Shown in pieces: positions 32,919 through 38,838 of a stretch of DNA of 64,000 nt. The translations under genes were made by a program, and so were the position numbers. How positions within the stretch are numbered: the first letter of the stretch is position 1; the number at the start of each line of letters is the position of its first letter. Below the pieces are notes generated by a model, which worked only from the letters and a program-made list of their open reading frames with translations, was not told where the DNA came from and ran no database searches. Source of the stretch: a virus; IMG/VR virus record IMGVR_UViG_3300032093_000049, positions 36,017-100,016 of that record; one strand, written 5' to 3'.

Positions 32919-33169
32919 AAGGTAAAGATAAAACAAAATACTATAAGGGTAAAATTTTAATACTATAGTAGAGCATGTGATGGGTCCTATATCACAAGCC
33001 CCCCGGCTGCCGCGCAAGGGTGGGGACCCCCCTTGACTTGCACCACGTGGGAGCAATCTTGCAGCAAAGCATGCAACTTTTTTCCCTTGTCAAAAAGTTT
33101 TTGCTTATGCTGGATTGCATGCTTGTTCAGACAACCCTTTACTCATTTTGTAACATAAACTTATACAAA
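32919..33169. promoter_or_regulatory. Divergent junction between the two genome halves
   Basis: This 251-bp region separates the leftward and rightward halves. It has an unusually GC-rich core (about 33000-33057) with a hairpin CAAGGG...CCCTTG, then a nested inverted repeat: AAGCATGCAA (33067-33076) against TTGCATGCTT (33115-33124), enclosing AACTTTTT/AAAAAGTT (33075-33082 and 33092-33099). A promoter-like repeat lies at its right end. It is a good candidate for a bidirectional promoter or replication origin. Confidence 0.55.
33123..33145 (+). promoter_or_regulatory. Promoter-like repeat, copy 1
   Basis: The 23-nt block centred on AGACAACCCTTTACTCA recurs at 33580-33602 and 34792-34814 with a GACAACCCT core. 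Copy 1 starts 47 nt before the ATG at 33170. Copies 1 and 2 contain TTGT-N4-ACAA. It is probably an early promoter or the binding site of a phage regulator. Confidence 0.55.
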
Positions 33170-33493
33170 ATGAAAAAACAATTTTCTTGCACAGCTTTGT
33201 TCCAGTACAATGCCAAGGATGGCAATTGGGACCAAATCATCATTAAAGCCTCTGATGTGGCAATGCCACCAGAGACTTATGAAGGTGTCACTCGGCCAAA
33301 AACATATTGGCCAGTTCACACCAATTATGCTCAGGCATGCAAACTTGTCAGCGGTATGACATACCTTGCCACGTTTACACTCACACCTGAGCCGGGCCAA
33401 CCTCATGACAAACTCAGTTTGTCTGATATTGACCCAATCAAGAGCAAGATTGAGCAAAGACAGCTTGCTGCCGAGCTCAAATCTGCTCAATGA
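33170..33493 (+). CDS. Early protein of unknown function, 107 aa
   Basis: The start chosen is the ATG at 33170 (MKKQFSCTALF), directly downstream of promoter-like repeat 1. A longer frame from 33020 reads through the junction hairpins. The protein is a small alpha/beta fold with Trp/Tyr-rich centre (TRPKTYWPVHTNYAQ) and a helical end. It is followed by its own terminator (33500-33527), so it is a single-gene unit, probably highly expressed. Confidence 0.65.
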   Translation: MKKQFSCTALFQYNAKDGNWDQIIIKASDVAMPPETYEGVTRPKTYWPVHTNYAQACKLVSGMTYLATFTLTPEPGQPHDKLSLSDIDPIKSKIEQRQLAAELKSAQ

Positions 33494-33499
33494 TTGCAC

Positions 33500-33527
33500 A
33501 GAGTAACAGAAATGTTACTCTTTTTTT
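33500..33527 (+). terminator. Intrinsic terminator
   Basis: A perfect 8-bp stem (AGAGTAAC at 33500-33507, loop of 6, complement at 33514-33521) is followed by seven T. It closes the unit of the 107-aa gene. Confidence 0.9.
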
Positions 33528-33579
33528 CTTCACATTTTTTCACAACAACTTCTCTTTCTTACGCAGACTATGCACATCC

Positions 33580-33602
33580 TTGTTTGGACAACCCTTAACT
33601 TA
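33580..33602 (+). promoter_or_regulatory. Promoter-like repeat, copy 2
   Basis: This copy reads TTGTTTGGACAACCCTTAAC and lies after the terminator at 33500-33527 and about 80 nt before the gene at 33681. See copy 1 for the shared core. Confidence 0.55.
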
Positions 33603-33680
33603 ACATGGACACAAGCAGAAATGCACATGTGTTCACAGGTAATTCACTTTATTTATTCACATCTTAAAAACTTACACAAG

Positions 33681-34220
33681 ATGGCACTTAAAGCAACATG
33701 GTCTTTCTCAAGAAAAGACACAACAGGCAAAGCAGACGAATTATTGGCACGTGGTGACAAAGGAGTTTGCCCAGAAGGACACAGACATTTCTATACTGTC
33801 TCAGGTCCTAAAGAAGAACTGCAGTTGTACATTGACACTGTCAAAACAGCAACATTCAATCCGGTCAGTGATGATGGATCAGTTATCTTCTCAACTCTTT
33901 ATCCAAGCATTACAGATGAGTGCACACTCTACAGATCACGCAAAGTGAATCCAAAGACTGGCACTTATAACTACGGTTTGGATGAATCAGGCTTTACACG
34001 TCTTACTGGTCAGTTAGACAGAGTTAAGAATGAGAAGATCCAAGACATTCTCATCAATGCAAAGGCTTACAGTGTTATGGGGCTCAAGCCAAGTGCAACT
34101 GCTGTACAGGCAATGAACAGCATTGACATTGATTCTGTAGATGATGACACTGATCAGGACACAGAGGCTCCAAAGCCTAAAGCAAAAGCCAAAGTAAATC
34201 CAGAGAGTGAAGCAGAGTAA
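33681..34220 (+). CDS. Early protein with acidic then Lys/Pro-rich tail, 179 aa
   Basis: The start chosen is the ATG at 33681 (MALKATWSFSRK). An upstream start at 33570 would begin inside the promoter-like repeat region. The body (residues 1-130) is alpha/beta; the tail has an acidic stretch (DIDSVDDDTDQDTEAPK) followed by KPKAKAKV. It forms a single-gene unit between terminators. Single-stranded-DNA or RNA binding is conceivable from the tail. The family is not recognised. Confidence 0.65.
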   Translation: MALKATWSFSRKDTTGKADELLARGDKGVCPEGHRHFYTVSGPKEELQLYIDTVKTATFNPVSDDGSVIFSTLYPSITDECTLYRSRKVNPKTGTYNYGLDESGFTRLTGQLDRVKNEKIQDILINAKAYSVMGLKPSATAVQAMNSIDIDSVDDDTDQDTEAPKPKAKAKVNPESEAE

Positions 34221-34243
34221 CTCAAGGATTTCACATGATCACA

Positions 34244-34273
34244 CAGGGTGGGCACATGCCTGCCCTGTTCTTT
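34244..34273 (+). terminator. Intrinsic terminator
   Basis: The hairpin CAGGG-TG-GGCA / TGCC-TG-CCCTG (34244-34267) has a symmetric internal loop and is followed by TTCTTT. It ends the transcript of the 179-aa gene. Confidence 0.8.
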
Positions 34274-34302
34274 AACAATTCAATCACTTAACCTTACACA
34301 GC

Positions 34303-34491
34303 ATGAATCCATTGTACTCAATTTACAACACTATCTTCACATATACTAAAGATGGTATTGAACACATCACAAGTAATCCTTACTTAGCATTAAAAAGAAA
34401 GGCACAAGGTCTTCAGGTTAAACGTTACATTATAACAGAAGAAGGCACTTATTCATGGTCATGGGAATACAGTTATCCACCTACAATATAA
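34303..34491 (+). CDS. Small protein, 62 aa
   Basis: The protein is basic in the middle (ALKRKAQGLQVKRYIITEEG) and ends in an aromatic WSWEYSYPP segment. It pairs with the 71-aa gene downstream (16 bases apart) in one short unit. The function is unknown. Confidence 0.55.
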   Translation: MNPLYSIYNTIFTYTKDGIEHITSNPYLALKRKAQGLQVKRYIITEEGTYSWSWEYSYPPTI

Positions 34492-34506
34492 CAAACATTA
34501 CACATT

Positions 34507-34722
34507 ATGAAACCATTTGTTACAAAAGGAAAATTAGTTCTATTCATTACTGAACAAGACTACACAAACATTGAACAAGCATTTGTACATGCAGTCAAAT
34601 TAGGATACAGGCTAGAATCAGAAACTAGCAATCCTATCATAGGCAAGACACTTATAATGGTACAAGACTACACAGGTCTTTCACCATACAATAATAAACA
34701 ATCCCCAATTACTATAGAGTAA
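34507..34722 (+). CDS. Small protein, 71 aa
   Basis: This is a mixed alpha/beta protein with strands KLVLFITEQDY and KTLIMVQDY separated by a helix (NIEQAFVHAVKLGYRL). This beta-alpha-beta pattern resembles a small ferredoxin-like fold. It is followed by a terminator at 34749-34777. The function is unknown. Confidence 0.6.
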   Translation: MKPFVTKGKLVLFITEQDYTNIEQAFVHAVKLGYRLESETSNPIIGKTLIMVQDYTGLSPYNNKQSPITIE

Positions 34723-34748
34723 TCTACAGTTTATGTTACACAAGACAT

Positions 34749-34777
34749 GAGCAGGGCTACACAAGCCTTGCTCTTTT
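34749..34777 (+). terminator. Intrinsic terminator
   Basis: The hairpin GAGCAGGGCT / AAGCCTTGCTC (34749-34773, loop of about 4) is followed by TTTT. It ends the 62-aa/71-aa unit. Confidence 0.85.
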
Positions 34778-34791
34778 GTCTTTCTCATATC

Positions 34792-34814
34792 CTATTTGGA
34801 CAACCCTCTACTCA
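34792..34814 (+). promoter_or_regulatory. Promoter-like repeat, copy 3
   Basis: This copy reads CTATTTGGACAACCCTCTAC. It is flanked by an inverted repeat (CATATCC at 34787-34793, GGATATG just downstream of the block) and lies after a terminator. It probably starts the transcript that runs through the structured-RNA zone. Confidence 0.55.
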
Positions 34815-34937
34815 AACTGATACAGGATATGCAGATATATGTACATTGAATACTGTTAATTGTATATTCTCCCTGGTCACTGAAACTGTATCAGCGTATG
34901 CACATGTGTATTAAGTATTAACTATTCACAATATACT
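34815..34937 (+). other. Non-coding leader with inverted repeat
   Basis: No gene is evident. A perfect 9-bp inverted repeat CTGATACAG (near 34817) and CTGTATCAG (near 34890) encloses about 64 nt, and ATGCACATGTGT near 34900 repeats a sequence near 33620. It is the 5' part of the transcript starting at promoter-like repeat 3. Confidence 0.4.
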
Positions 34938-35163
34938 ATTCTTGGATTCCTAAAGGTAAACAAGTCTTGGAAATTACGGGGTGAGTATCCAGTAAACACT
35001 GGAAAACATTCTTGGATTCCTAAAGTTGAGTATAAATAATACATAATTACTTTAAGTAAGAGGGGCTAAGTAGTTGAGAATCAATCATACCTTATACTCA
35101 TACTACTTAACCAAAGCTCAAAATACACACATAAGTAGCCACTCTTCACTGAGTATATGGCTA
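34938..35163 (+). ncRNA. Structured RNA / leader 1 of the 34.9-37.2 kb zone
   Basis: The element starts with an 18-nt direct repeat (ATTCTTGGATTCCTAAAG at 34938-34955 and 35008-35025) with the hairpin TCCAGT/ACTGGA (34988-35003) between the copies. Then TGAGTATAA (35027-35035) pairs with TTATACTCA (35092-35100), and TAAGTAGT (35067-35074) pairs with ACTACTTA (35102-35109). These two stems cross, so they form a pseudoknot or a switch. A further hairpin TAGCCA/TGGCTA (35136-35163) lies before the next ATG at 35195. Confidence 0.5.
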
Positions 35164-35194
35164 TAAAACACTGCAATCAATTAAAACTATACAT

Positions 35195-35467
35195 ATGAAA
35201 AGAGAGTATATGATTACAACTGTATTTGTTCTACTATCTATTGTATTCTTTACTATAGGATTCTCTATAGGAGACATTAATAGAAGAGCAACAGAGTCTC
35301 CCGCGGATATATCTCAGGACTGGTCTGATGTTGGTGGTAACATTGACATAGAATACTACTTAGAAGTATCTGAAGATAGTATCTGGATAGAAAACTACAA
35401 TACCCACAAAGTATATGGTGGTAAGTATTCAGATCTTGACAGTCTAATACTAATAGACAATCTTTAA
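35195..35467 (+). CDS. Small membrane-anchored protein, 90 aa
   Basis: One N-terminal membrane helix (residues about 6-26, ITTVFVLLSIVFFTIGFSIG) is followed by an acidic 64-residue domain (EVSEDSIWIENYNTHKVYGGKYSDLDSL). It likely sits in the inner membrane. It could be an inhibitor or exclusion protein. The family is not recognised. Confidence 0.6.
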   Translation: MKREYMITTVFVLLSIVFFTIGFSIGDINRRATESPADISQDWSDVGGNIDIEYYLEVSEDSIWIENYNTHKVYGGKYSDLDSLILIDNL

Positions 35468-35517
35468 TTAATACGTAACCCTTTTATCTGATTACATATA
35501 TGTATGATTACTCTTTG

Positions 35518-35586
35518 TATGAGTATTACTTTATTAAGTAGTCTCATAGCCACCCGAGATTATCCTGAGTATGATATAAAACTACT
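35518..35586 (+). ncRNA. Predicted H-type pseudoknot leader
   Basis: Stem 1 is TATGAG (35518-35523) with CTCATA (35543-35548). Stem 2 is AGTAGT (35537-35542), in the loop of stem 1, with ACTACT (35581-35586). No nucleotide separates the end of the stem 2 5' arm from the stem 1 3' arm, so the stems can stack, as in classical pseudoknots. It precedes the 42-aa gene. Confidence 0.4.
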
Positions 35587-35621
35587 CATTCATTAGTATA
35601 TTCACCCTCAAAATAAATTAC

Positions 35622-35750
35622 ATGGAGGATAACAAAGTAATACTCTTTGAGTATACAAGAAATGGTGTTACTTATTACACCCCAAATGAAATCATTGCCA
35701 GCATGCGCAGTGAAGACGGTAAGTACTATAGCATAGAGTACACACTGTAA
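35622..35750 (+). CDS. Tiny protein, 42 aa
   Basis: ATG at 35622, TAA at 35748-35750. The sequence (MEDNKVILFEYTRNGVTYYTPNEII) is strand-rich and reads like a complete small domain. It lies between two structured RNA elements. The function is unknown. Confidence 0.5.
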   Translation: MEDNKVILFEYTRNGVTYYTPNEIIASMRSEDGKYYSIEYTL

Positions 35751-35765
35751 ATTAATTACCAATAT

Positions 35766-35858
35766 TACTCTCATCCAATTGCAGGATAACATACTACCAA
35801 TTGGCTTATGATGCCTCGGTGTTGGATGTATGTCAAGGGTTGCAACCTTGTGAGAGTA
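35766..35858 (+). ncRNA. Structured RNA A, multi-branched
   Basis: A terminal stem TACTCTCA (35766-35773) pairs with TGAGAGTA (35851-35858). Inside are a stem CATCCAA / TTGGATG (35772-35778 and 35822-35828) and a hairpin CAAGG / CCTTG (35834-35838 and 35846-35850), which makes a branched fold of 93 nt. The two outer stems share two bases, so they may alternate at the junction. Confidence 0.55.
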
Positions 35859-35864
35859 CCATAT

Positions 35865-35943
35865 AACAAAGAGAACAACTCGTACCATGGGGTTGCCTGT
35901 TAGATCAACAATGGTTAGGTCGTGGGCTTTAGTTCTCTTTGTT
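35865..35943 (+). ncRNA. Structured RNA B, 79 nt with 12-bp closing stem
   Basis: AACAAAGAGAAC (35865-35876) pairs perfectly with GTTCTCTTTGTT (35932-35943). Inside, ACCAT / ATGGT (35884-35888 and 35911-35915) and GTTG / CAAC (35892-35895 and 35906-35909) make a second hairpin. A TTTT-A-TT tract follows, so it could also end transcription, but the 55-nt structured interior is unusual for a terminator. Confidence 0.6.
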
Positions 35944-35959
35944 TTATTAATGCACCATT

Positions 35960-36105
35960 CCTGATTCCCAAGGTCAGGCAGTTGTAAGTATCATCTTAAG
36001 TTCCAAGAGAGTACTTGTGCATCACGAGTGGAATGTAGACTGTGAAACCGTAACGGGTGGAGTTTATGTACTTGCACAGTGATCTTACAACTGAGTGCAG
36101 AGGGG
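35960..36105 (+). ncRNA. Structured RNA C, copy 1 of a duplicated family
   Basis: The element has a 5' hairpin (CCTGA / TCAGG), then a long stem CAGTTGTAAG-T-ATCA (35979-35993) with TGAT-CTTACAACTG (36080-36093), and then a conserved 3' flank AGTGCAGAGGGG. Inside are CTTGTG / CACGAG and CCG / CGG hairpins. The second copy at 36571-36666 keeps the same layout with compensatory changes in the long stem. No open frame explains the conservation. Confidence 0.65.
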
Positions 36106-36144
36106 TATAAACAATAGATTAATAAAACTTAAAACTCAACTCAA

Positions 36145-36339
36145 ATGAACTATCTTATCAAAACCCAATCAGGTAACATGTACTCTTACTATACTACTAA
36201 AGACCTATCTAAATATATAGGGAGTAGTACACATATCTCCATTGGAGATGAATCATTCACGATACTACAAGTGTTAGAAGAGTATACTCCCTCAAAACGA
36301 TATATAGGTAATGAACCTTATGTTGTAACAGAACCTTAA
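36145..36339 (+). CDS. Small protein, 64 aa
   Basis: The protein is strand-rich (NYLIKTQSGNMYSYYTTKDLSKYIGSSTHISIG). The start is preceded by the recurring leader CAACTCAAATG also found before the genes at 37213, 38127 and 38306. The function is unknown. Confidence 0.55.
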   Translation: MNYLIKTQSGNMYSYYTTKDLSKYIGSSTHISIGDESFTILQVLEEYTPSKRYIGNEPYVVTEP

Positions 36340-36352
36340 TTTAAAACTTAAA

Positions 36353-36574
36353 ATGAAAACAATTAAATCAATAACTGAAGAAAACTTTTTAGAGTATGTT
36401 ATACTTACAAGAAAGTTGAGAAAACATATAATGGTGATGGAATCATTGATGATTTTTAATAAAAGAAAGGGTAACAAAACAGGTTATTTCAAGAATCAAA
36501 TTGAGATAGCAGAAAAAAACTTCTTGAAATACAATAGACAGGTGCAAAGCCTGTATCCTAATGCACTAATCTGA
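36353..36574 (+). CDS. Small basic helical protein, 73 aa
   Basis: The protein is helical and Lys-rich (NFLEYVILTRKLRKHIMVMESLMIFNKRKGNKTGYF). It is 13 bases after the previous gene, so they are co-transcribed. Its stop codon lies inside the 5' hairpin of RNA D. The function is unknown. Confidence 0.55.
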   Translation: MKTIKSITEENFLEYVILTRKLRKHIMVMESLMIFNKRKGNKTGYFKNQIEIAEKNFLKYNRQVQSLYPNALI

Positions 36575-36666
36575 CCTTGGTCAGGCAGTTGTGATACTAA
36601 CATGTAGTTAGCCTGTGAGTATACGGGATGCTGGAATACCAGTTATCACAACTAAGTGCAGAGGGG
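36571..36666 (+). ncRNA. Structured RNA D, copy 2 of a duplicated family
   Basis: The 5' hairpin is CTGACC / GGTCAG (36571-36576 and 36579-36584). The long stem is AGTTGTGATA (36587-36596) with TATCACAACT (36644-36653), and the same 3' flank AAGTGCAGAGGGG follows. Compared with copy 1, AAG/CTT becomes GATA/TATC: both sides of the stem changed together while the flanks stayed the same. An inner hairpin CTAAC / GTTAG is also present. Confidence 0.65.
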
Positions 36667-36674
36667 TCAAATAA

Positions 36675-36748
36675 TAGGTTAGTAAAAATAGTTTAGAGCG
36701 GAACGGTTCCACTAACCTATGCTACATTGGTGGATAACCTCTGTAGCA
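36675..36748 (+). ncRNA. Structured RNA E, two adjacent stems
   Basis: The first stem is TAGGTTAGT (36675-36683) with ACTAACCTA (36711-36719), 9 bp, enclosing GGAA-CGG-TTCC. It abuts a second, TGCTACA (36720-36726) with TGTAGCA (36742-36748), 7 bp with an inner GGT/ACC. It directly follows RNA D. Confidence 0.5.
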
Positions 36749-36763
36749 CTAATCTATCTTTGA

Positions 36764-36848
36764 TGCACTGACACAACTAATGAACAGAGGCCGTCATCAC
36801 AGGATTTATTCTGTCTATCTGCCTAGTAGTTAGTTGTGTCTCAGTGCA
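36764..36848 (+). ncRNA. Structured RNA F, long hairpin
   Basis: TGCACTGA-CACAACTAA (36764-36780) pairs with TTAGTTGTG-TC-TCAGTGCA (36830-36848), a 17-bp stem with a 2-nt bulge, enclosing about 49 nt. No T-tract follows on the plus strand, so it is not an ordinary terminator. Confidence 0.6.
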
Positions 36849-36885
36849 AAAAAGTATTAATCAGTAACCAATTAAACACACATAT

Positions 36886-37047
36886 ATGATTTCAAATTTG
36901 ATTTTGGAAATTGCTGTATTAGTAACAGCAGTAAATGGTTCTTGTCCTAAAGAGTACAAAGAATCATTAAGTAAATTACAGAAGAGTGATTTGCTTATGC
37001 TCAAAGAATCTTATGAGCAAGAACTCTCTATTGTTACAAAAAATTGA
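36886..37047 (+). CDS. Small protein, 53 aa
   Basis: ATG at 36886, TGA at 37045-37047. The N-terminal half is hydrophobic (ISNLILEIAVLVTAVNGSC) with a Cys at residue 20, and the C-terminal half is a charged helix. A signal-peptide or weak membrane anchor is possible. The function is unknown. Confidence 0.5.
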   Translation: MISNLILEIAVLVTAVNGSCPKEYKESLSKLQKSDLLMLKESYEQELSIVTKN

Positions 37048-37186
37048 TGCATCTTTAGGATGCAGGTGGTTGGGAAGCATACCTTATGAACTTTCAAAAG
37101 TGCAGCCGTGCTGTTACACATTTATGTGGCTATACAGATAACGCGGTCAGTAGAAGCACCAGAAGAGCTAATAACTTTAGGCTCTT
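37048..37186 (+). ncRNA. Structured leader G before the 285-aa gene
   Basis: The hairpin TGCATC / GATGCA (37048-37064, loop 5) begins directly after the stop of the upstream gene. A second hairpin AAGAGC / GCTCTT (37163-37168 and 37181-37186) ends before the ATG at 37213. The segment between them contains only short, weak pairings. Confidence 0.4.
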
Positions 37187-37212
37187 ATTTATCAACTCAA
37201 AAATCAACTCAA

Positions 37213-38070
37213 ATGAAAATTCACTTAAAATCTAGACAAGGATTATTTACTGTAGTTACCTATGGTAGAAACTCAATAACACTGTGCACTAAGCATGAAA
37301 CATTTAGTGTACCATCTGAAGACTTCAAATGTTTTGCAGGTGGTGGATGGGCAGAGTCTACAGCTGAAGAACAAAGACTGTTTATGTCAGTAGTAGCTCC
37401 TCTTGCTCTTCAAAAAACAATGGAGATAGAAGCAAAGATAACTGCAATGGCAAGTTTAATTGATATCAGAGACAAAGCAAAGAATCTTGCTTCTGAGTAT
37501 ATATCTGCTATTGCTGCACAAGAAGGAGAAGACTATGAAAATACAGTTCTCAATACTGATGATCTTGAAGATTCTTATGAAGCTGAAATGAGAAGACAAG
37601 ATCTTGCAAGAACTCCTGAACAATGGTATGCTAAAATTCAAGAGAAGCAAGATGAAACTGAGAGATTAAGAAAGAAACTTGTAAATATTGCTTCTAAAGT
37701 CTATAAGTCACCAGTTGATTTATCAGACTTTCAGAATAGCAATGGTATCAAGTTTATTATACAAGTTGCCCATGATGATGAAACAGATTGCAGAATGTGT
37801 TTTGATCCATATCAATTTGTAGAGAACTTTCATAGCTCTATCAGTGAAGTATACCGTAACAGCAAATATTTTACTGCTAATGGTGGATGGTTGAAAGTAA
37901 TAGGTAATGATGTTATCCTTTACTATAAATCAGGAGACTATGGTGTGTATAATGATACTGTTGCTATAGAGTGTGCAAAGAGACTGTTCCCAAATAAAGA
38001 AATTCATTCTTATGCGGGAAGACAATGGGATTCAGAATTAGATAATCTATTTACAGAATTACCATTTTAA
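37213..38070 (+). CDS. Protein of unknown function, 285 aa, coiled-coil centre
   Basis: The start chosen is the ATG at 37213 with the CAACTCAAATG leader. Upstream in-frame start codons (from 37108) fall inside the structured leader. The protein is helical and charged in the middle (residues about 60-175, WYAKIQEKQDETERLRKKLVNIA). Both ends are beta-rich with similar GGGWAES / NGGWLKV elements. The function is unknown. Confidence 0.6.
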   Translation: MKIHLKSRQGLFTVVTYGRNSITLCTKHETFSVPSEDFKCFAGGGWAESTAEEQRLFMSVVAPLALQKTMEIEAKITAMASLIDIRDKAKNLASEYISAIAAQEGEDYENTVLNTDDLEDSYEAEMRRQDLARTPEQWYAKIQEKQDETERLRKKLVNIASKVYKSPVDLSDFQNSNGIKFIIQVAHDDETDCRMCFDPYQFVENFHSSISEVYRNSKYFTANGGWLKVIGNDVILYYKSGDYGVYNDTVAIECAKRLFPNKEIHSYAGRQWDSELDNLFTELPF

Positions 38071-38126
38071 CCTGCTGTCCTGAGTATGACGTTTAAAGTG
38101 CTCATTTAACTTAAAAATTAACTCAA

Positions 38127-38294
38127 ATGAAAACTTACATTGACTTTTATAACTTCTTTAAGAAGTTCTCTATTCAGTCTCTTGAAGAGATTAGAAAAGA
38201 GATTTGCCTAGATGGTAAGAGTAAAATCAATTCTCTTAAACTAAGAGTAATTGATGATCTATGCTATCTTAAACAATATGATATTCAACTTTAA
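38127..38294 (+). CDS. Small basic protein, 55 aa
   Basis: ATG at 38127 with the recurring CTCAAATG leader, TAA at 38292-38294. It is helical throughout (FYNFFKKFSIQSLEEIRKEICLDGKSKINSLKLRVIDDL). The function is unknown. Confidence 0.55.
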   Translation: MKTYIDFYNFFKKFSIQSLEEIRKEICLDGKSKINSLKLRVIDDLCYLKQYDIQL

Positions 38295-38305
38295 AACCAA
38301 CTCAA

Positions 38306-38524
38306 ATGAGAAAAGCAGAAGCACTTCAGAAAACAAGAGAAAGATTTACTAATCTGTTAGATGGTAAAATTCTTCCAAGGTACAGTGTCACAGATATTAT
38401 TGTATATTATGAGACACTCATTGCTAAAAATGCAGCACCGGTAATTAACCGTGGCAGTGGTATTGTAGATAACTTTATAGAGGAACAAGTTAGAGACTAT
38501 GAAGAAGATGATGACTACTGTTGA
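38306..38524 (+). CDS. Small acidic-tailed protein, 72 aa
   Basis: The protein has a basic N-terminus (RKAEALQKTRERFTNLLDGKILPRYSV) and an acidic end (EEQVRDYEEDDDYC). It has the CAACTCAAATG leader and lies 12 bases after the 55-aa gene. The function is unknown. Confidence 0.55.
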   Translation: MRKAEALQKTRERFTNLLDGKILPRYSVTDIIVYYETLIAKNAAPVINRGSGIVDNFIEEQVRDYEEDDDYC

Positions 38525-38621
38525 ATTAACTATGCAGGAGATATGGCAGGCCACACGGCCTGTCATACAGAAGAATAAGAAAAAGTATACACGTAAAACC
38601 AAACACAAGAAAGATGAGTAA
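38508..38621 (+). CDS. Tiny basic protein, 37 aa
   Basis: ATG at 38508 overlaps the end of the 72-aa gene by 17 bases, and its stop overlaps the next start (38614) by 8 bases. It has Lys-rich runs (QKNKKKYTRKTKHKK). Both overlaps suggest translational coupling. It is short, so confidence is moderate. Confidence 0.4.
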   Translation: MMTTVELTMQEIWQATRPVIQKNKKKYTRKTKHKKDE

Positions 38622-38838
38622 ACTTAAATTAAACTTTGCTACTCGTGTAGCAAGTATGGCAATGGCTAAGAGTGAAAGCTCTAATGCTTACAATGTTGAG
38701 AGAACAAAGATACAGTCTGCAATCAATGCTAATCCAGTTCTTATTGACAGGTCTGTGTTCAAGAAAACAGAGATAGAAAGATTAGAACTTTCTAATGCTA
38801 AAAGCAAATGGAAGAGAGCACAGAAGAATCAAGGGTAA
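38614..38838 (+). CDS. Small protein, 74 aa
   Basis: The protein is helical and basic (MSKLKLNFATRVASMAMAKSESS, SNAKSKWKRAQKNQG). Its end overlaps the next gene start by 31 bases. The function is unknown. Confidence 0.55.
   Translation: MSKLKLNFATRVASMAMAKSESSNAYNVERTKIQSAINANPVLIDRSVFKKTEIERLELSNAKSKWKRAQKNQG

Noticed and set aside
32919-33056. Longer metallopeptidase-like gene starting at 33056
   Set aside because: The extra codons cross the GC-rich junction and encode low-complexity residues. The ATG at 32918 fits the neighbouring gene style.
33020-33169. Extended start for the 107-aa early gene at 33020
   Set aside because: The extra codons cover the nested inverted repeat and the promoter-like block; the ATG at 33170 lies right after them.
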